Shown one piece after another: positions 63,287-64,000 of a stretch of DNA of 64,000 bases. This stretch comes from Undaria pinnatifida. Its lineage: Eukaryota; Sar; Phaeophyceae; Laminariales; Alariaceae. The number at the start of each line of letters is the position of its first letter. Positions within the stretch are counted from its first letter, which is position 1. The notes under the pieces were generated by a model. It worked only from the letters and a program-made list of their open reading frames with translations, was not told where the DNA came from and did not search any database. The stretch is taken from assembly GCA_012845835.1 (NCBI GenBank), contig JABAKD010000011.1, forward strand, positions 7,750,381-7,814,380, in the 5' to 3' direction. The translations under genes were made by a program, and so were the position numbers.

Positions 63287-63507
63287 CGGTTCCCATCGGT
63301 CGTCGCCAACCAATCCGCGGCGCTCTCCGACGAGCAATCCAAGTGTGCGTCGTTCGCAAACCGCAGCAAAAAAGAGAGGGCCTTCTCCGATCGGCCGAGC
63401 AGGGGGTGCTCTTCCATCGAAACGCCTTCCAAGCGCGCGGCGGCGGAGGCATCTACCTGTCCAACGGCCGATAGCTTGACCCCCAAAAGCGAGTTGAGCG
63501 AGGCTAC
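63287..63507 (-). CDS. Isolated coding exon, gene unknown
   Basis: Acceptor GGACCAACCAG and donor CG|gtgagg bracket 221 bp open in one frame: VASLNSLLGVKLSAVGQVDA, ASAAARLEGVSMEEHPLLGR, SEKALSFLLRFANDAHLDCS, ADWLATTDGN. It is helical with normal codon composition. It ends in phase 2, which does not match the entry phase 1 of 58514-58635, so either an exon between is missing or it belongs to another gene extending to the right. Confidence 0.65.
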
Positions 63508-64000
63508 CTGGTTGGTCCGGGGTAACGGGGGGGGGGGAGGGGGGAAAGGAGGGGGGGGGGGGAGAAAAGGAGGGGGGGGGGGGGAGAAAAGAAGGGGGAT
63601 GGGGGGGAGAAAAGGAGGGGGGGTGGGGTAAGGTTAAGGGTTGAGCATTTTCTTGGCTGACAGCTGAACCCCTTCAGAGCCCTAAAACCCCTCCCTATAC
63701 TGTTTTCAAGTAACTTTTTCCCGAAAGCGGGTTTTCAGTTATACAGGCGTTAACTTTTTGGGGGTGCTCGTGTATAGCGATCGAAACGGATTTTCAGTTG
63801 TATAGGCGTTAAAGTTTGGGGGGGACTCGGACTCGTGTATAGCGATCAAACAAATATCATCAACCGCCTAGTGTCAGCAATTGATATCCGAGTATAAAAT
63901 TATGGCAATACCGGCACGCGTGGCGTCCGGCTCCTTTCTATGCAGTGCGTGCACTCCCCCCCCCCCCTCCTTTATTGCCTAAGCGATCCCACCTCGGCTG
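63508..64000. other. Right edge, G-rich runs
   Basis: G-rich runs of the form GGGGGGAGAAAAGGA at 63,527-63,628, then two similar stretches, TTTTCAGTTATACAGGCGTT and TTTTCAGTTGTATAGGCGTT, near 63,733 and 63,791. No exon seen. Confidence 0.4.

Overview
The window is nuclear DNA from an intron-rich eukaryote. Genes are split into short exons (about 50-300 bp) separated by introns of about 0.3-3 kb with GT...AG borders, and the introns and intergenic spaces are full of SINE-like repeats, small terminal-inverted-repeat (TIR) elements, minisatellites and very long (CAA)n tracts. I see no operons and no bacterial ribosome-binding sites. Gene architecture, base composition and the retroelements fit a stramenopile, most likely a brown alga. 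That lineage assignment is inference, not shown by any marker gene.

Layout. 1-2.2 kb: 3' end of an unidentified plus-strand gene (last two exons). 2.2-7.8 kb: repeats only (two tRNA-derived SINEs, a family rich in the palindrome TACCCGGGTA, one MITE). 7,975-15,493: a Ty1/copia LTR retrotransposon on the minus strand, 254-bp LTRs, target duplication ACAAC, inserted in a (CAA)n tract. It has gag, protease, integrase, RT and RNase H, but carries an internal inverted segment, a stop between gag and pol, and a 393-bp TIR insertion in gag. 17.0-34.2 kb: a complete plus-strand purple acid phosphatase-type metallophosphoesterase gene. I rebuilt it from 13 phase-consistent exons, and all five metal-binding motif blocks are present. 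34.2-44.3 kb: intergenic repeats (25-bp minisatellite, an array of about 290-bp tRNA-like units, a copia protease relic, a 125-130 bp tandem repeat). 44.3-58.6 kb: a minus-strand gene of ten phase-consistent exons coding for a long, charged, coiled-coil/helical-repeat protein that I cannot name; parts of two of its exons have decayed tandem copies. 58.6-64 kb: repeats plus one more minus-strand coding exon at 63.3-63.5 kb.

The phosphatase and the coiled-coil gene converge on the repeat-rich 34-44 kb interval and show no functional link. The phosphatase has a basic, Gly-rich N-terminal region and one hydrophobic anchor before the catalytic part, so it probably acts in the secretory pathway, vacuole or cell surface. 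All exon borders come from reading splice signals and codon phase by eye and have no transcript support.
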